Origin: Trebouxia sp. TZW2008
Lineage: Eukaryota > Chlorophyta > Trebouxiophyceae > Trebouxiales > Trebouxiaceae
Reading direction: 5' to 3'
Length of the DNA: 36,168 bases
Assembly: GCA_002118135.1 (NCBI GenBank)
Contig: BDIU01000279.1
Span: 1-36,168, forward strand
In this document: positions 32,880-36,168 of the stretch, in pieces
Layout: each line of letters opens with the position of its first letter
How positions within the stretch are numbered: the stretch's first letter is position 1
Translations under genes and position numbers: made by a program
The notes under the pieces: model-generated
The model's database searches: none
Seen by the model: only the letters and a program-made list of their open reading frames with translations
What the model was told of the DNA's origin: nothing

Positions 32880-33217
32880 TGTAACGGGTAGATAGCCTTG
32901 GAAAGGCGCTCGTTGACACTTAGTGCACAACCCCTTTTGTTACAGTGGTTTCGGACGCCTGTGCCTGTCGCTCGGCGTAGCGCTTAGGACCTAAGAAAGA
33001 TAGGTCGCAGGTTCGAGTCTAGCTTTGGGAAAAACAAAAATGGGGACCTTTCGTCTCTCAGCCGGAGGCGTTTAGGGGTTCACCGGCGCAGCCTTGCCTA
33101 CTGGCCGGCCAGTCATCGGCAGCCTTGCCCACTGCGATGCGAACGCCCGAGACGTGCGTGCTTGGAGGGGGGGAGAATGTAACGGGTAGATAGCCTTGGA
33201 AAGGCGCTCGTTGACAC
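32880..33217. mobile_element. Miniature LTR-retrotransposon-like element (TRIM-like)
   Basis: A 40-bp direct repeat starting TGTAACGGGTAGATAGCC occurs at 32880-32919 and 33178-33217, 298 bp apart. The left copy extends to 32944 and ends in GTTACA, so it has the inverted ends TGTAAC...GTTACA expected of an LTR (65 bp). A partial primer-binding-site match to initiator tRNA-Met (TGGTTTCGGA) follows from 32946. A pure polypurine tract lies at 33164-33177, directly before the right repeat. The interior is 233 bp and non-coding. The right LTR is cut after 40 bp, so the element is incomplete and a target-site duplication cannot be confirmed. A non-functional tRNA-like patch lies inside. Confidence 0.62.
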
Positions 33218-33424
33218 GTCCAAGTATCGACAGAAATGATCGAACGCTTTTCTCGTGTTCTCCTCAAAGTCATTGTAAAGCTCATTGACCCGTTTTTGAT
33301 GCAGCTCGCGCTGATCAAGACCAGAGGTCAAAGCATGCTCGTCGGCATGGCGACCTTTGTACCTGTTTTCGAAGGCTAAAAACCTCTCAGTCGCGGTGCT
33401 GCTGTCTGACATGGGATCACTCAT
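33218..33424 (-). pseudogene. Small charged ORF interrupted by the TRIM-like element
   Basis: From ATG 33424 the frame encodes 69 residues rich in Glu, Arg, His and Asp (AFENRYKGRHADEHAL, NDFEENTRKAFDHFCRYLD), probably mostly helical. It then reads into the right terminal repeat and stops at 33113. The protein-like composition ends where the element begins, so the gene was probably cut by the insertion. I cannot find its continuation left of 32880. No family is recognised. Confidence 0.45.
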
Positions 33425-33427
33425 GGT

Positions 33428-33482
33428 TGTGCGATCGCTGTACATGTGCGATCGTTGTACATGTGCGATCGCTGTACATGTG
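33428..33482. repeat. 17-bp direct repeat x3 with GCGATCGC-type cores
   Basis: Units of TGTGCGATCGCTGTACA start at 33428, 33445 and 33462, with a partial fourth at 33479. They sit immediately upstream of the ORF that starts at 33424 on the minus strand, where a promoter would be. Each unit holds the palindromes GCGATCGC (GCGATCGT in the middle one) and TGTACA. Confidence 0.9.
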
Positions 33483-33605
33483 CGCTACAGAACGCTTGCG
33501 TTCGAGACAGTAAACGCTGAAATCGTGCAGCTAGGGATGACCGTGATTCAAACCGGCAGCCTTATATGTGCATGCAAGCTGTCGTGGCCGTACGTTCGAA
33601 TTTAA

Positions 33606-34236
33606 ACGTCTCGGAAGCTGCCGGAAGCTGCTGCGATGACTGTTAGCATGAAACGTCATTGGGAGGCGCTTTTGACGGTGTAACAACAGCTAACACAACA
33701 ACTTCACTTTTTGATCATTTTGGGTGTGAAAACGACATCTTAGAAAGCCTTGCTGAGGACTGATGAGAAATATGCCAATTAGCATTTTTACGTGTGAAAT
33801 GGTATCATCTGAAATGTCCAAAATTCGGTCTGCAAATATTTTTCAGATCGTAATAGGATTTTGGACCCTCTCAAAATTTCAGGAAAGTTGTCATTTTACA
33901 TAAGAAAAGGTTAACAAGGTACAAGACCTTTCAGACAAGCGCTAGCATGCATCAAACACAGCTTTTGCATTCGTTTTGGCTGTCAATCATGAAACGAAGC
34001 AACATCAGGCAGTTTGGCCGCCTCATTCAGTGGCTGACCCGCCTCATTGAAATCTGAAACCAATGCTTCGGTCAGAGTGCAGCGCATTGTTGTGGTTGCG
34101 ATCGCTGCTCGATAGATGCGAGTTGTTAAACGCGGCGCATCATCGCCAGTGCAGTGTTGTCAAACGGCGAAAGAGATGTCATAACCTTCAAAATAACTTT
34201 GAAGTACAGAGTATCTAGCATGAGCTGTGCTAGGCA
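33606..34236. other. Non-coding stretch in the intron-poor island
   Basis: I see no gene. The sequence is AT-richer than the rest of the window, without long ORFs on either strand. Another GCGATCGC lies at about 34098. Confidence 0.5.
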
Positions 34237-34953
34237 TCACAACATGCTCTGAAGTTCACGCTCCTTGCGCAAGAAGTATAACTGATTGCATGGAAGGCGT
34301 TGGGTCGTAGCCATTCCAATGCGTTTCTTAAGAAGGTGTATTGCGTCTTCAAAGAAGTAGGTGCCATAGACTTGTTGGACGTCAAGCAAAAGTTTATTGT
34401 CATCGACCACGCTGCGCAAATGAGACGTAACGATGATGTTGCCTCGCAATGTGGTAGTCACAGGCAAGCTGTTGTCATCAGCGCTTTCATCGTCGGAGAA
34501 GTCCTCCGCCTCTAGCTCGTCACTAGTACTGCAAAACATGGTGCATAACTCAATATCTTCCATAACAGAGTACCGCCCGATGATGTAGCACTGCACGTAG
34601 TGCGCGGAATCTATTCCACAGATCTTCGCTCGCGCCGTGCGGGGCACTTTGACGAAATCTCTTTGTTCAATTTTTTTAGCGCAAAGATCGATGCCATGCC
34701 TCAATTTTGACAGTTGAGCGAAGGTTGCAACTTTGCGTTGGATGTCTGACTCTCGGCTGGTTAAGCAACGCTGCTCGAAAGTGATCAAAGTTGCTGTAGT
34801 GATGTCGCTAACCGCTCTATATGCGCATGCTAGCTGTTTTGGAACAAAACGAACATTGAGGGCGCTTTCGACAACATTGGGAACATTGGCAGGAACATTG
34901 GCCCTCATCGGGCCTCCGAACTGCCCCTCCATCAAACATTGCTCGATTTGCAT
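34237..34953 (-). CDS. Unrecognised protein, paralogue A of an intron-poor island
   Basis: The frame is open for 238 residues from ATG 34953; a further 17 codons are open upstream to a stop at 35005-35007, so an extra 5' exon or a non-ATG start is possible. It has an N-terminal region with ANVPANVPNVV, a central region (ICGIDSAHYVQCYIIGRYSV), an acidic stretch (ELEAEDFSDDESADD) near residue 150, and a C-terminal block: TLRGNIIVTSHL, then LLLDVQQVYG, then RLPCNQLYFLRKERELQSM. That block matches the C-terminus of the ORF at 35416-35895. No known domain is recognised. It has no intron, unlike the large genes to the left. The function is unknown; viral or mobile-element descent is only a guess from the setting. 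Confidence 0.62.
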   Translation of the reverse strand: MQIEQCLMEGQFGGPMRANVPANVPNVVESALNVRFVPKQLACAYRAVSDITTATLITFEQRCLTSRESDIQRKVATFAQLSKLRHGIDLCAKKIEQRDFVKVPRTARAKICGIDSAHYVQCYIIGRYSVMEDIELCTMFCSTSDELEAEDFSDDESADDNSLPVTTTLRGNIIVTSHLRSVVDDNKLLLDVQQVYGTYFFEDAIHLLKKRIGMATTQRLPCNQLYFLRKERELQSML

Positions 34954-35415
34954 ACGTGACTTGCGTTTGGTATCAAAGCCACATCTCAAGTTGTCTCTCC
35001 GATGCTACAAATGCCTGCTCCGACAATTTTTTAATTTTTATGTCTTGTTGCTGTTTTTGTATTCGAACCCACCACCATTTAGTCGTTGAACCTTTGTTGA
35101 GTCAGTATCGTCGATACGGCAGCGTTTGCCGTGATTTGGCGGTGATTCACATCGTGATGTCGATTGCGAGACGTTTCGTCTTCACAGCGAAGCACGATGC
35201 CATGCTATGACACTCTTCCAAAGTTTTAAGTTGTTAACACTTCACGCAATTTTTCATTGACAACAGACCGTTCACCATGACGTGCATCAAAACAGCTTTT
35301 GCTCGTCCTACATCGCGCATCAAAGCCTTGCCTGCTCACATCATATATTGCAGTCTAAATGTTGAGAACACGCAAAGTCTTACAATCGATCGAAAAGGCA
35401 AACTATTCATCGTTG
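34954..35415. other. Spacer between the two paralogous ORFs
   Basis: No gene is seen. The spacer presumably holds the promoter of paralogue A and the 3' end of paralogue B. A possible acceptor (TTTGTAG on the minus strand near 35005) would allow an upstream exon for paralogue A. Confidence 0.4.
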
Positions 35416-35895
35416 TCACTCCTCTTTTGGCATGTTCTGAAGTTCGGCAATCTTGCGCTTGAGATAGCTTCTGTTACACGGAATGTCGTCCATGTAGTGA
35501 AAGTCCAACGACGGCTTTGTCACGATGGCTTCGATGCCTTTCTTGCCATACAGACTTGCCACATTCAAGGGCAATTCCCTGCCATCCTCTGCTTGCAAGA
35601 AGGAGGCGATGACGACGGTGCCTCGCAAGAAAGGCACGGCTGGCGGAATTCCATAAACCCGTGGGTTTTTCCGTGGCTCTTCCAAGTCGAATCTGCCTGT
35701 AAGGTCCCCAGCGTACAGCGATGTACGCAGCTCAACCTTGCGGTCGTCTGTGACGTGCCGTGCTTCAATAGGCCTTCTGCATTTGCCGGATGTCCAACCG
35801 AAGCGAACGTCCCAGTCATGGTAGGGAACCTCTACGAACTCTGGCTGTCCCTCTTCTTCCGTCGGAAGCACATATAGCCCCCAAGGCTGTGTCAT
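35416..35895 (-). CDS. Unrecognised protein, paralogue B of an intron-poor island
   Basis: An ATG-initiated single exon of 159 residues. The N-terminus (MTQPWGLYVLPTEEEGQPEF, then YHDWDVRFGW) is not shared with its neighbour. The C-terminal half (FLRGTVVIASFL, ELPLNVASLYGKKGIEAIV, DIPCNRSYLKRKIAELQNM) matches paralogue A position by position: LRG-x-[IV]-[IV]-[VI]-x-S-x-L, an LxLxV...YG core, and a closing PCN-x-x-Y...RK...ELQ-x-M helix. The two genes point the same way, 460 bp apart. The block looks like a small alpha/beta domain with a C-terminal helix. No function is assigned. Confidence 0.68.
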   Translation of the reverse strand: MTQPWGLYVLPTEEEGQPEFVEVPYHDWDVRFGWTSGKCRRPIEARHVTDDRKVELRTSLYAGDLTGRFDLEEPRKNPRVYGIPPAVPFLRGTVVIASFLQAEDGRELPLNVASLYGKKGIEAIVTKPSLDFHYMDDIPCNRSYLKRKIAELQNMPKEE

Positions 35896-36168
35896 GCTGA
35901 GCTCTTGACAAGAACAACCGAATCAAGTGTGATGCAATAGTCTGCACCCTGCGTCGATGACACTATGTCTTGTATTGCCGATGCATCGCAAGCTGTCGTT
36001 CAGCCTGTTCATTGGAAAACTTCTTCTTCTCATTTATTTTTCTTTCCCAATGACACCTACAGTCCCCCCAGAAAGTTTTGCACCACGTGTCTGCAGTGCT
36101 CAGCATCCTAGTAATCTGACTCAGACTCAACCAGCCCATGATTACAGCTCAGCACACCTCTGAGTACA
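35896..36168. other. Right-edge sequence without a supported gene
   Basis: Only short overlapping ORFs without motifs are present. The stretch upstream of paralogue B probably contains its promoter. Confidence 0.5.

Noticed and set aside
32971..33030. Possible tRNA gene (A-box and B-box-like motifs)
   Set aside because: The acceptor stem does not pair and the anticodon loop lacks the conserved T33, so it is not a working tRNA.
33428..33482. CRISPR-like short repeats
   Set aside because: The repeats are directly adjacent with no spacers, and the setting is eukaryotic.

Overview
This window looks like nuclear DNA of a green alga (chlorophyte lineage). All the large genes are split by spliceosomal introns of about 50 to 1,250 nt. 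The set includes a plant-type F-box/LRR protein of the FBL15/SLOMO family, a eukaryotic type-II glutamine synthetase with a basic, transit-peptide-like start, and a cinnamoyl-CoA/dihydroflavonol reductase-like enzyme. TGTAA, the green-algal poly(A) motif, lies just after the glutamine synthetase gene. The lineage is inferred; the species is not known. Exon models were built by eye from splice consensus, phase agreement and remembered family alignments, and no search was run.

Layout, left to right: (1) 1-2112, minus: one open frame of a 5'-truncated LINE (end of the APE endonuclease plus reverse transcriptase), running off the left edge. (2) 2283-5714, plus: an extended short-chain dehydrogenase/reductase, 8 exons. 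(3) 6426-19351, minus: an FBL15/SLOMO-like F-box/LRR gene, 16 exons and about 12.9 kb, with introns full of tandem duplications and microsatellites. (4) 19842-20201, plus: an intronless ASCH-domain protein. (5) 21535-24839, plus: glutamine synthetase, 8 exons. (6) 25862-29522, minus: an unrecognised secreted or membrane protein, 6 exons. (7) 30228-31621, plus: an unrecognised protein with a C-terminal membrane anchor, 3 exons, divergent from gene 6. (8) 32880-33217: a miniature LTR-retrotransposon-like (TRIM-like) element breaking into a small ORF. (9) 33218-35895: an intron-poor island of minus-strand ORFs, two of which are related to each other through a shared C-terminal block; origin unknown, possibly viral or mobile.

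The most striking signal is a repeated habit. At least seven local tandem duplications in three unrelated genes copy sequence across or next to exon-intron junctions. The extra copies have mostly lost a splice signal or the reading frame, leaving pseudo-exons, but a few keep usable sites. There are also two GC-AG introns with perfect AG|GCAAGT donors. The genes do not form one pathway: they are ordinary eukaryotic neighbours in convergent and divergent pairs.
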